From: Ignavibacteriales bacterium
GTDB lineage: Bacteria; Bacteroidota; Ignavibacteria; Ignavibacteriales; Melioribacteraceae
Reading direction: 5' to 3'
NCBI GenBank assembly: GCA_026390775.1
Contig: JAPLFF010000003.1
Coordinates: 743,858 to 807,857 of the forward strand
DNA: 64,000 nucleotides
The notes beneath the pieces are model-generated. The model was not told the origin of the DNA and did no database searches. It was given only the letters and a program-made list of their open reading frames with translations. Shown one piece after another: positions 19,329-28,056 of this stretch; positions within the stretch are counted from its first letter, which is position 1, and each line of letters starts with the position of its first letter. A program made the translations under genes and the position numbers.

Positions 19329-21227
19329 TTAAATGTCAACGTTATCAAAATCTATTAACAACGAACGTGTTTCATGAGCTTCCATTTTATCTAAATAGAA
19401 GTAAATAGTTTTGGAATCGATATCTAACTTATATTTTGGGATCCTAGTATTAATTATATCAGATGAAACAGAAACATTTTTTACTCTTTTATTAATATTT
19501 ACCTGTACAATTAAGTCAGATGCTTTTTCATCACGGGGATTATTTAGCTCAACAGCAATTCTTCTTTTACTTCTCGTTTCATAACGGACTTCAACACCCA
19601 AGCGATGAACCCACCAACCTCCTAATTCTTGAAGTGAAGTGACCCAAATTTTCTTGCTCTTTGCATAATTAATTATATCTTTTATAACCGAGGAATATTG
19701 AGGCTGTAATTGGTATTCAGTATGAACTTTAAAAACATAAAGTCCACCCTCAAATAACACACGATCAATATCTTCTTCGTAAGTATATCTTTGAAATGCA
19801 GGATTTACTAAACCATAATTGCGAACAACTTCATAATCATCGCGTGCTGTTTTGGTAATGATCATGATCGGTTTATTATTTCTTATACGTATTTCAGGAA
19901 CAGAGCGGTCAGTTAGTGAATCAGTGACCAAGAATTCATAATTTAGCTGAGACATAGATTGTAACGTATTATCATCATAATAACCATTTAACGGCATTAA
20001 TGCTTTTACAGTTTTTCCTGACACTTTCTTTAACGTATCAGCTGCAAATTTTAAGGTAGAGTATTGGACTTCCTTGCTAAAAAGTTTATTGACTGTATCA
20101 TCTGCAGATTCAAGAAATCCAATATCAACAATAGCGCCGAGATCTCCTTTTTTTGCAATTGATTTTAACAATCCGGGATTTTGTTTTGCAAGTAATGGAT
20201 CAACAAAGATAGTTGTAGGGGATTTAGTAAAGCTTAAAACATTACCAAGATAATTAATATTTTCAGACTGTTCTTTTACTGTTGGAACTATTATCATAGC
20301 AGCATCATAAGAAGTCGGCCAATCATTTATGAAAGCTGTGGGTTGATAAATAAGCCAATTAACGGAATTGTTGAAAAGTCTTTCGAAGTAGATATAATCT
20401 TTTTGAACACCAAGAACGGAATTTAATTCAAAACCATACCAAACAAATCTGCCTTTACCGTAACTACCGTATGCTATTCCTGCACTCTTCTGAATTTCTT
20501 CTCTAACAAGTCCCGCTTCCCTTCTGAAATCATACCAGAAACTAACTTGTGTAGTACGCGGTTCTAATACTTCTGCATAAATAGGTCTATCCCAGGTGGC
20601 GATCTTAAGAGCATATCCGGTTGGAATTTGTGCAGTAAGCGGTAAATTGCCTCGCAGTGTGTGAACTTTATATAATTCTTCCGGTTTGATTTCTCTGTTA
20701 AAGTTCATACCAAAAACTTCTTTGAAAAAATCCCATCCTCTCCACTTGCCTTCATCTGAATATGTTGCAGGACCGCCAGTAACGAACAAACTACCACCAT
20801 TTTCTACATAGCGTTTTAATTGCATAATTTCTTTGTCGGATAATGATTTTGAACCGGGAAGAACGATCATCTTATAATTAAAGTGTTCACCTAATTCAAT
20901 AGTCTGATCTGAGATAACATCATAATCTAATTTGGAATTTTTGATAAATTTTTTCCAAGTATCAACATTATCTCTTAACCAAGTACTTCCAGAAGGAAGC
21001 ATAATTTCGGTATACTTTGAATAAAGTATTCCTGCCTTTTCTTTTTTCTCATCGGTTAAAAACTTAAGGTTATTTTTTGTAGGTAGGATTTCTTTCAGTT
21101 CGTAATTACCGTATATATTTTTTACGATGAGTAAAAAAACAAGAAAAGCGGTGATAAGTAATACCAATCCGCTTAAGAAAATAATAAGGTAATTAACTTT
21201 GAGCCCTTTGGCTTCTCTTACCGCCAC
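19329..21227 (-). CDS. Membrane-anchored PelA-like protein: GATase-like plus degenerate NodB-like domain
   Basis: 632 residues. A single membrane segment (about 13-36) after a basic N-terminus places the rest in the periplasm. Residues 65-290 resemble the class I amidotransferase-like or beta-galactosidase trimerisation fold ('YKMIVLPGSKSLSD', 'VENGGSLFVTGG'). Residues 300-540 resemble a polysaccharide deacetylase barrel ('YDAAMIIVP', 'ALMPLNGYYDDNTL'), but the usual Asp-Asp and His ligand motifs are absent, so deacetylation is unlikely. A beta-sandwich closes the protein. This order recalls PelA without its hydrolase domain. The start is a GTG at 21227, overlapping the preceding stop by 10 bases, so the genes are translationally coupled. 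Probably a polymer-handling part of the exopolysaccharide system. Fold assignments are by eye. Confidence 0.6.
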   Translation of the reverse strand: MAVREAKGLKVNYLIIFLSGLVLLITAFLVFLLIVKNIYGNYELKEILPTKNNLKFLTDEKKEKAGILYSKYTEIMLPSGSTWLRDNVDTWKKFIKNSKLDYDVISDQTIELGEHFNYKMIVLPGSKSLSDKEIMQLKRYVENGGSLFVTGGPATYSDEGKWRGWDFFKEVFGMNFNREIKPEELYKVHTLRGNLPLTAQIPTGYALKIATWDRPIYAEVLEPRTTQVSFWYDFRREAGLVREEIQKSAGIAYGSYGKGRFVWYGFELNSVLGVQKDYIYFERLFNNSVNWLIYQPTAFINDWPTSYDAAMIIVPTVKEQSENINYLGNVLSFTKSPTTIFVDPLLAKQNPGLLKSIAKKGDLGAIVDIGFLESADDTVNKLFSKEVQYSTLKFAADTLKKVSGKTVKALMPLNGYYDDNTLQSMSQLNYEFLVTDSLTDRSVPEIRIRNNKPIMIITKTARDDYEVVRNYGLVNPAFQRYTYEEDIDRVLFEGGLYVFKVHTEYQLQPQYSSVIKDIINYAKSKKIWVTSLQELGGWWVHRLGVEVRYETRSKRRIAVELNNPRDEKASDLIVQVNINKRVKNVSVSSDIINTRIPKYKLDIDSKTIYFYLDKMEAHETRSLLIDFDNVDI

Positions 21228-21709
21228 CTTAGATTATCCTCTTGTTTACGATCTTGACGCGTTGGTTCAACATAACCTTCATTAGTATAACGCATATATT
21301 TCTTCTTAGAGCCTGATGCCGAACGTTCAGATTCGTTAGTTCGAGCATTTTCACCAGTTCCTCTTTGGCCATTAGTCGGAGCCGAACCAACGAATGTAGG
21401 TTTTAGCTCAGGACCTCGCGATTGTTCTTCTTGAGGAATATATGCAGGTTGACGCTGATACTCATAACCATACTCTTGTTGAGGAGATTGCGGCTCAAAT
21501 GTTCTTCTCTCAGGAGTAATGATTCTTTGCTCTTGCATTAAAGGTGCAGGAGCTACAAGTTCGGCAGGAATTGCAGAAGGCTGCGCAGCTTGAGCTGTAA
21601 TACCTTTACGTTCCCTAACCTTATAGAGGATATATGCACCAACAGCAAGAATAAAGGTTGAGATAGTTGCGACCAAAATGATTAATGAAAGTATAGGAAT
21701 TAATTCCAT
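21218..21709 (-). CDS. Small membrane protein with a Pro/Gln-rich cytoplasmic tail
   Basis: 163 residues. One membrane helix at about 5-30 is followed by a positive stretch (YKVRERKG), predicting an outside N-terminus and a cytoplasmic tail. The tail (about 40-163) is rich in Pro, Gln, Glu, Arg and Ser, with no predicted fold. ATG at 21709 follows GAGGTTAAT. It sits 26 bases after the GT2 synthase and overlaps the PelA-like gene, so it belongs to the synthase operon. Its position recalls small accessory subunits such as PgaD, but there is no recognisable sequence similarity and it has one helix only. Confidence 0.7.
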   Translation of the reverse strand: MELIPILSLIILVATISTFILAVGAYILYKVRERKGITAQAAQPSAIPAELVAPAPLMQEQRIITPERRTFEPQSPQQEYGYEYQRQPAYIPQEEQSRGPELKPTFVGSAPTNGQRGTGENARTNESERSASGSKKKYMRYTNEGYVEPTRQDRKQEDNLRWR

Positions 21710-21735
21710 ATTAACCTCTGTTAAGTCTTTTCATT

Positions 21736-23163
21736 TTATCTGACACCGGCTGTATTATTTGCTGTTTTTGGTAATCCTCCGAGTCCGGTTCGCTCGAGTT
21801 TTCCCCATATCATTCTTATACCAAGAAATTCTTCCACTGTTGCCATTGCTTTTGTAACATCAATTAAAAGAATGAATACTACACGATAAATAATTGCATA
21901 TGGTACCAATCGAAATTCTTCTTTTTCAGCAGCTATGCAATAAACTGCCGCCATTAAATCAAGCACGGCTATACCCATCCACCATAAAAAGATAAAACTT
22001 GATAATCCATAAAATAAAGCTACGATAATAAAATAAAGATTAACAAAAATATTCATAGTCGGCCAAATTAGTGCTTCATAAAACATTTGCCATAATATTA
22101 TACTATTGTTAAAATTTACTGTTGGATTGATTAAGTGTCGTTTATGTTTTCTAATAGCTTGTAATATACCGCGTGTCCATCTATATCTTTGTTTCAATAA
22201 TTGATAAATTGAAGCAGGAGCTTCAGTAAATGCGATAGCATTTGGTTCATAAACAATTTTCCAATTTTGGGCAAGGATTTTCAATGTTATATCTGCATCC
22301 TCAGCAAATGTATCGCTTGAATAAAAACCGGCATCTCTCAATGCTGCTTTTCTAAATAAACCGATTGGTCCAGGTATAATGTTAACCATTTGAATAAAGC
22401 CCTGGGCGCTTCGCGGCATATTTAGTCCTTCTAAGTACTCAAGTGCTTGAAGATCAGTTAAAAGATGTTTTCTATTTTGGACTTTTACGTTTCCGGCAAC
22501 TGCACCTACAGCAGGATTTATAAAATGTCTTACAGCCATTCGCAATGAATTAGGTGTTAATTGTGAATCACCATCCATACACAATACAAACTGAGCTTCC
22601 GAATATTGTATACCAGCATTAAGAGCTTTTGCTTTACCGCTATTAGGTTTATTTATTAAGGAAATTTTAATTAATCCACTTCTTCCTCTTTGATGACCGA
22701 CAAGTTCTTCAGCAATAGCAGCAGTATCATCAGTTGAGCCATCATTAACAATAATTATTTCATAATTAGGATAATCAACGTCTAGTAAAGATTCGATTGA
22801 ATGTTGTAGAACTACTCCTTCATTAAAAACAGGGACTATAATAGAGATGAACGGGTAGAATCCTTCTTTTTCCTGAACAGTATATCTTGCTATATAAAAA
22901 TAAGCCATGAATAGTGTACCAAAATATCTTATCAATAAAATAAATAAGAAAATCACTAGCGATACGATAGAAGCATAAACAAACAAGCCACTCCAAGTCA
23001 ATACTGTAAGCGGAAGAGTTAGAATGATCGTGATAATTAAGAAGAGAGAAAAAATACCTGATAAGAAAATCACTTTTAATTTTTCAGCTCCAAGATTTCT
23101 ATTAGGAGGTTTTAACTCCCTGTTATCTAGAGCTATCTGATATTTTTGATTGTTATTATTCAC
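21736..23163 (-). CDS. Membrane GT2 processive glycosyltransferase (exopolysaccharide synthase)
   Basis: 475 residues. Two N-terminal membrane helices (about 28-50 and 58-90), a GT-A domain (about 100-335) and three or four C-terminal helices. Catalytic motifs of processive beta-synthases are all present: 'VNDGST' (139-144), DGD (197-199), the base-carrying AEDAD (287-291) and QRYRW (325-329). The layout is closest to PgaC/IcaA and hyaluronan or chitin synthases. No PilZ domain is fused, unlike BcsA, so any c-di-GMP control must be through a partner. The start is a GTG at 23163. Polymer identity cannot be read from sequence: beta-linked GlcNAc and beta-glucan are both possible. Confidence 0.9.
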   Translation of the reverse strand: MNNNNQKYQIALDNRELKPPNRNLGAEKLKVIFLSGIFSLFLIITIILTLPLTVLTWSGLFVYASIVSLVIFLFILLIRYFGTLFMAYFYIARYTVQEKEGFYPFISIIVPVFNEGVVLQHSIESLLDVDYPNYEIIIVNDGSTDDTAAIAEELVGHQRGRSGLIKISLINKPNSGKAKALNAGIQYSEAQFVLCMDGDSQLTPNSLRMAVRHFINPAVGAVAGNVKVQNRKHLLTDLQALEYLEGLNMPRSAQGFIQMVNIIPGPIGLFRKAALRDAGFYSSDTFAEDADITLKILAQNWKIVYEPNAIAFTEAPASIYQLLKQRYRWTRGILQAIRKHKRHLINPTVNFNNSIILWQMFYEALIWPTMNIFVNLYFIIVALFYGLSSFIFLWWMGIAVLDLMAAVYCIAAEKEEFRLVPYAIIYRVVFILLIDVTKAMATVEEFLGIRMIWGKLERTGLGGLPKTANNTAGVR

Positions 23164-23538
23164 TTACAAACATCATTTATTAACAATATTGTTAAACAAT
23201 ATGAATGCCATAATTATTAATGATTAAACCAATTTTTCAAGAGTACAACTAGTTTAAGCTGTCCCAACTTCGTACAATATAGTTTTTTGGCTCAATAGTG
23301 AACAAATCCTAACGGAATATAATTTTTTTTATAACTTATTGCAACAAAATAAGTTATTCATAAGTGTTAAAGAAAGGATGTAACAAAGTTCTATAAATTC
23401 TTTCTTTTTATAGAATGCTATTCTGAATATTTTTTAAAGACGTCAATAAGACTTTCTATAGAATAATTTAACTACTCTATCATTACCTTCCTGTGTTAGT
23501 GTTACTTTTCATTTTTTAGATTATTTTTTCTTAATGGC
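23164..23538. other. Intergenic stretch with inverted repeats inside the exopolysaccharide cluster
   Basis: 375 AT-rich bases with no open reading frame. They hold a perfect palindrome at 23180-23195, a 10-base inverted repeat ATAACTTATT (23331-23340) / AATAAGTTAT (23348-23357), and a 9-base inverted repeat TTCTATAAA (23389-23397) / TTTATAGAA (23407-23415). None is followed by a T-run on the minus strand, so they are not typical terminators. The stretch splits the cluster into two transcription or regulation blocks. Confidence 0.5.
23180..23195. promoter_or_regulatory. Perfect 16-base palindrome before the GT2 synthase
   Basis: TTAACAATATTGTTAA lies 16 bases upstream of the GTG start of the synthase. 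Its size and symmetry fit a dimeric regulator site that could block transcription or translation start. The high AT content makes chance occurrence possible. Confidence 0.35.
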
Positions 23539-26500
23539 TTAAAAAATACCCCAAAAAGCAAAAGCTGATGCAGTTATGTTTTTGTAGCTTGAGTCATATC
23601 TAAAACTGTTTCCAATTCCTATTCGAGCAGTTATGGTTAATCTTAATACGGGATTATATATTGCTTCTCCAAATACTTCATTTATTATATAATCAGCCTT
23701 TGGAACGTATCCAATTTTACCGCCTGCCTTCAACTTAAGGTTCTTAAATCCCCAATTCAGTTCTACCCAAATACTATGCGAATCAAAATTTTGAGGTGAA
23801 AAATATGAAGGCGAGATAAAAGCAAAATCTGAGAAATAATATTCATAACCAAAAAATCCATTAGAAAAAAATTTCTTACCTAATTTTAACTGAATGTCAT
23901 TGCCTTCATTATTGTCACCTAAGCTGAAGTAATTATAAAATCCCGACACACGATAAATATGATTATAAGTATATAATCCACTAAAACGATAATAATTTGC
24001 GTTCAATCGAACGTTAATTAGATTTTGAGAATAAAGAATTGTACGGGCATCATTATTTTCAAAAGAAAGTACAAACGAAAAGTCATTCTCTTGTTCATAC
24101 CGAAGTGATATATCTCCAATTCGTCTATTAGGTTCTCCAAATATGTTTAACGCTCCGTAACTGCCGGATAAGATTAAATTTTTTTGTAAAAAAATTGATG
24201 CAATTCCCTTAAGCTGAGTAAAGTTACTATTAATTGTCGAGTTCCCTAAAATAGTCATTGACCATGAAGCACCTAATGATAGGAATCCAATAAAATTACC
24301 ATCTAACTTCATACCAGAATTAAATAATTTAAAATTCTGATTATCAATGTAATAAGTTGAAAAAGGTGATAATTCAATTTTTGTCGGAAGAAATAGAAAA
24401 ATGAAATCCCTTATACTTGATAAGCCGTTACTTAATCCTGATTGCGGCAGCCAATTAATTCTCTCTTTAACAATTCTAACTTCCGATGTGTCTTGTACTT
24501 GATTTAATAAATCTTTGTAAACACTTTTTGCATCACCATATCTTCCTGCTATGACATATGAATCACCTAAGAATAATCGGTTAGTATTTAAATTTTTTCT
24601 TACATCTGGATTTGTTATTTCCTTATCCATCTCATCAAAAATTTCCTCGGCTTTCTCATATCTTTTTTCCTTAACAAAATATTTACCGAGGTAAACCATT
24701 CTGGGAATGATTATTTCCTGCTGCTTTGCATCATTTTGCATTTTTGATTTAAGATCCCGATAGATTGCTTCTGATTTATCGAGTTGATTTGTTACAACAT
24801 AAGTGTCAGCTAAAATTATTCTTGCTTCGTCATCTTCAAGGATTAATTTGCAAATATTTTCTAATTCTTCTAATGCTTTAGTAGTATCCTGATTAAGATA
24901 ATAATTTTTAGCTCTATGAAGAGCTGCTGTATAATCAAATTGTTCGTTTAATATTTTATTGTAATACTCAATCGCTAAAGAATATTCTTTAGCACAAGAG
25001 GCAATAGCAGCATATTGAAACATTTCATCACGGGTTAATGCGGTTCGTTTGGAACGATAGTCATCGTACTTTGCTAAAGCTTCTTCACATTTGCCTGCTT
25101 CACTCAATCTTTCGGCCTTATTTCTTATCTCAAAAACTTTTTGTCCCTCATATGCTGCTAAATGAATTTCATAATTACTTTGTGCGCTTTCAACTTCAGG
25201 ACTATTGGGTGAGATTTGACGTGCTATATCTAAATATTTTTTGGCTTCGCTAAAATTTTTCTTCCATGCATAAAGTGAGGTAAGTGAAATTAGAGGACTC
25301 ATTTCTCTGGATCTTACATCATGTACGTTAAGTAAATATTTTTCTGCAAGATCCAGATCCTGCGCAGTCCATACTCCAATTTGCCCCCGCAAAAGTTGAT
25401 AATCCAAATTATTTGGATCAAGCTGAAGTAATTTATCTATTTGTACAATTGCTTTTTCCCATTCATAGTTCCATGCGGAGTACTGAGCATATTTATAACG
25501 TGCATCAAGATCTTGATCTTCCGGAATATCTTGAAGATATTCTCCAAGTACCTCAATTGCACTATCGTAATAGAACAAGTTTGCGTATGATTCTGCAAGT
25601 TTCATAACAGCTTCTTTATCTGAAGGATTTTCCTTCAAAGCAGTTGTATATTGTTCAACATTTTTATTAAACGTACTATCTCTGTATTCAGTTACATTTT
25701 TCCAAAGCTGCTTAAACTGATCTTCTTCAGTATGTTTTGGTTGTAAATATTGTAACTGTTGATAAGCTTCTTCATAGCGATTTTTTGCTATCAATTCATT
25801 AATCAAATCAAATCGAATAGGATCATTTTCTGGATCTTTTTCTAACAACCGATAAAATTTGTCAATGGGATATTCTATTCGTTCGAAAGCCCTTGGAACA
25901 TTTTGTGTTGTTAAATAACCTTCCCGTTTAGCAAGATCTAATCCGTCTTCTGCTTCCTTAAAAAATGGTTTAAAATCAAGAGAAGTCTTAAAAGCATCTT
26001 CTGCTATTTTATATTTGCCGAGCCATAAAATAAAATATCCATACCTACTCCAAATGCGCCAATCGTCAGGATACCGTATTGTATATTTTTTTAATATTCT
26101 TTCTCCCTTAATTATTGATCCGGTCTTTGCTAAAATTTCTGTATAGCGAATTATCTCATCTGGCGAAGCATTATCATCACGTTTTAAGTATTCATCATAC
26201 CAAATTTCTGCATTCCTCCACTCTTCCAACCAACGGTAAGATTTTCCAATTTCTAAATAACTGAATGCATAATTAGGATCTATTGCAATGTCTCGTGTGT
26301 GGCCATCTATCTTTTGATAAAGTTGTTTGTGCCAAATTCCAATTACACGGTTAAGGTCTTTTTTGATTTCGGAATTTTTAGGATCTAATCTTACTGCACG
26401 GCGTAAATCAAGAACGGAGTATTGATATTCTGGTCTTTGTTCGTAACATAATCCTCGTTTATGATATCCATCGGCTTCACGTGGATTAGCTGCTATATAT

Positions 26501-26649
26501 TTATTTAATTGATCAATCGCTTCGCTAAATCTTCCTGCTGTCATCAGCAAAACTGCTTGACTTTTGAAAATTTTATACTTGTTTTGAGAAAAAATAGGAA
26601 GTGCGATAATAAATAAAAATAAAAAAAATATTTTTAGATATTTATTCAT
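23539..26649 (-). CDS. TPR-rich outer-membrane exporter with C-terminal beta-barrel (PgaA/PelB-like)
   Basis: 1,036 residues. A signal peptide (about 1-21, cleaved near IFSQN) is followed by a long tetratricopeptide array (about 25-740), with repeats such as 'PNYAFSYLEIGKSYRWL' and 'YTAALHRAKNYYL'. The last 280 residues are alternating beta-strands rich in Tyr and Phe and end in Phe (AFAFWGIF), as in outer-membrane barrels. Periplasmic TPR plus barrel is the architecture of PgaA, PelB and BcsC, which guide exopolysaccharide out of the cell. The ATG overlaps the TAA of the upstream RecA-like gene (TAATG), showing translational coupling. Confidence 0.85.
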   Translation of the reverse strand: MNKYLKIFFLFLFIIALPIFSQNKYKIFKSQAVLLMTAGRFSEAIDQLNKYIAANPREADGYHKRGLCYEQRPEYQYSVLDLRRAVRLDPKNSEIKKDLNRVIGIWHKQLYQKIDGHTRDIAIDPNYAFSYLEIGKSYRWLEEWRNAEIWYDEYLKRDDNASPDEIIRYTEILAKTGSIIKGERILKKYTIRYPDDWRIWSRYGYFILWLGKYKIAEDAFKTSLDFKPFFKEAEDGLDLAKREGYLTTQNVPRAFERIEYPIDKFYRLLEKDPENDPIRFDLINELIAKNRYEEAYQQLQYLQPKHTEEDQFKQLWKNVTEYRDSTFNKNVEQYTTALKENPSDKEAVMKLAESYANLFYYDSAIEVLGEYLQDIPEDQDLDARYKYAQYSAWNYEWEKAIVQIDKLLQLDPNNLDYQLLRGQIGVWTAQDLDLAEKYLLNVHDVRSREMSPLISLTSLYAWKKNFSEAKKYLDIARQISPNSPEVESAQSNYEIHLAAYEGQKVFEIRNKAERLSEAGKCEEALAKYDDYRSKRTALTRDEMFQYAAIASCAKEYSLAIEYYNKILNEQFDYTAALHRAKNYYLNQDTTKALEELENICKLILEDDEARIILADTYVVTNQLDKSEAIYRDLKSKMQNDAKQQEIIIPRMVYLGKYFVKEKRYEKAEEIFDEMDKEITNPDVRKNLNTNRLFLGDSYVIAGRYGDAKSVYKDLLNQVQDTSEVRIVKERINWLPQSGLSNGLSSIRDFIFLFLPTKIELSPFSTYYIDNQNFKLFNSGMKLDGNFIGFLSLGASWSMTILGNSTINSNFTQLKGIASIFLQKNLILSGSYGALNIFGEPNRRIGDISLRYEQENDFSFVLSFENNDARTILYSQNLINVRLNANYYRFSGLYTYNHIYRVSGFYNYFSLGDNNEGNDIQLKLGKKFFSNGFFGYEYYFSDFAFISPSYFSPQNFDSHSIWVELNWGFKNLKLKAGGKIGYVPKADYIINEVFGEAIYNPVLRLTITARIGIGNSFRYDSSYKNITASAFAFWGIF

Positions 26650-27905
26650 TACCCAATATACTTATTGAGCGGCTGATAACTCTGCTGTAAATCAGCATCA
26701 GAAGCAATAACAAATTCCATCATTGTTTCAGCGTTATCAATCCGATCATCAACCTCTAAATTATATATTGAAATATACCCTAAAATTGCATTAATATAAT
26801 CCTGATCATGGCTTGGTAGATTATTTTGCATAGTTGTCATAAGATCAATAGCGCTTTTTAAACTTCCTCTAACCAATAAAACTATAACTTTGTTTTCAAC
26901 AACACAGATTTTATCTTTTTTGCTGGTAGAGAGACGAATGGCATTTTGTAATTGGTGAACACTTAATAATCCTCTCATCTGAGCAGCAGGGTCTAATTTG
27001 AATGAAATCAAATTGAATGATTGTCCCGTACTTTTATATAATGCAATCTGATTATTAAGTATCAAAAGAAAATCGTTATAATTATAAATGTTTGAATATG
27101 CATATGGTTCAGATGGGATTTCTATTCGAGTCGGTTTGTTGAAATTTCTACTTTTCGGCATACTCGGCAATTCTTCCGTAACATGTGTTACTGGAGTAAA
27201 TTCTGTAGTAACACCTTTATAAGGTTCAATTTTATATTCTGCAGTAAATTGACCTTCTGTATGTCCAACATTCGGTGTTATAGTAACTAATCCGCCTTGA
27301 AAGCGATCTCCTTTTTCCGATGTTTCTTTTTTCAGTTGAATTATTGCAGTAACATACTCCGATAATCCATTAATGATGGATTGAGCTTTTGGTGTAGCCG
27401 GTTCACTAATTAAGAATAAACTTGTTATATCTTTCTCTTCAATAGTTTCCAAAGTTCTCACAAATGAATCTCTTAAATAATTTTGATTCTTAAATCCTAC
27501 AAACGGAGTTAATTCATCAAAGATTATTCTAGTCGGATGGTATTGATCTACAACAGTAATAATGTCATTAATATATTCAACAAGATAATCATCAGGATTA
27601 TACATTTCATAAACGTTATTAGGTGGAAGAACACGTACTACGATTAAAAGATTCTGATTCATGTACGACTGTATATCAAAATTCAATGAAGCAGCTTGAA
27701 TCATTAAATCTTTCGGACGCATTAGTGTAAAATACAAACAAACCTCGGAAGACTTTGCAGTTTCGAGAGCAAATTGCAGACCTAATAATGTTCTACCGGA
27801 TTTTCTAGGTCCGATCAATAAGTAGCTTCCGCCTCGGTAGATTCCTCCCCAATTTTTATCAATAAAGGAAAATCCAGATCGGATTAGCTGTATAGAATTT
27901 GTCAT
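26649..27905 (-). CDS. RecA/KaiC-like ATPase with a C-terminal GGDEF-like domain
   Basis: 418 residues, cytoplasmic. Residues 8-230 form a RecA/KaiC-type domain with P-loop GPRKSGRT (32-39), where the usual Lys before Thr is Arg, and Walker B 'RIIFDE' (126-131). After a linker (230-270), residues 275-400 have a strand and helix order like a degenerate GGDEF domain: 'SFNLISFKLD', then 'DKICVVENKVIVLL' (331-344) where 'DxxxRxGGDEF' would be. The GGDEF signature and the RxxD inhibitory-site Arg are absent. The same pairing (degenerate NTPase plus degenerate GGDEF) occurs in BcsE, a c-di-GMP-sensing partner of cellulose synthase. First gene of the exporter block, coupled to the TPR-barrel gene. 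The GGDEF-like call is inference by eye. Confidence 0.65.
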   Translation of the reverse strand: MTNSIQLIRSGFSFIDKNWGGIYRGGSYLLIGPRKSGRTLLGLQFALETAKSSEVCLYFTLMRPKDLMIQAASLNFDIQSYMNQNLLIVVRVLPPNNVYEMYNPDDYLVEYINDIITVVDQYHPTRIIFDELTPFVGFKNQNYLRDSFVRTLETIEEKDITSLFLISEPATPKAQSIINGLSEYVTAIIQLKKETSEKGDRFQGGLVTITPNVGHTEGQFTAEYKIEPYKGVTTEFTPVTHVTEELPSMPKSRNFNKPTRIEIPSEPYAYSNIYNYNDFLLILNNQIALYKSTGQSFNLISFKLDPAAQMRGLLSVHQLQNAIRLSTSKKDKICVVENKVIVLLVRGSLKSAIDLMTTMQNNLPSHDQDYINAILGYISIYNLEVDDRIDNAETMMEFVIASDADLQQSYQPLNKYIG

Positions 27906-28056
27906 TTAAAGACCTGTATTAGATTTTAGACATCGGATAAAAGCCAACTCCTATGCCAAAGAAAATTCATTTTTCAGTCGAAAATGTTAATTTTTAATAC
28001 ACTGAGAATCTAAAAGTGAGAATAGAGAATTGTGTGCATCAAAATAAAACACAGAT

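Noticed and set aside
27943-27960. Sigma54-like sequence (TTGGCATAGGAGTTGGC on the minus strand) upstream of the RecA-like gene
   Set aside because: The GG and GC elements are one base off the required spacing, so it does not meet the -24/-12 pattern.
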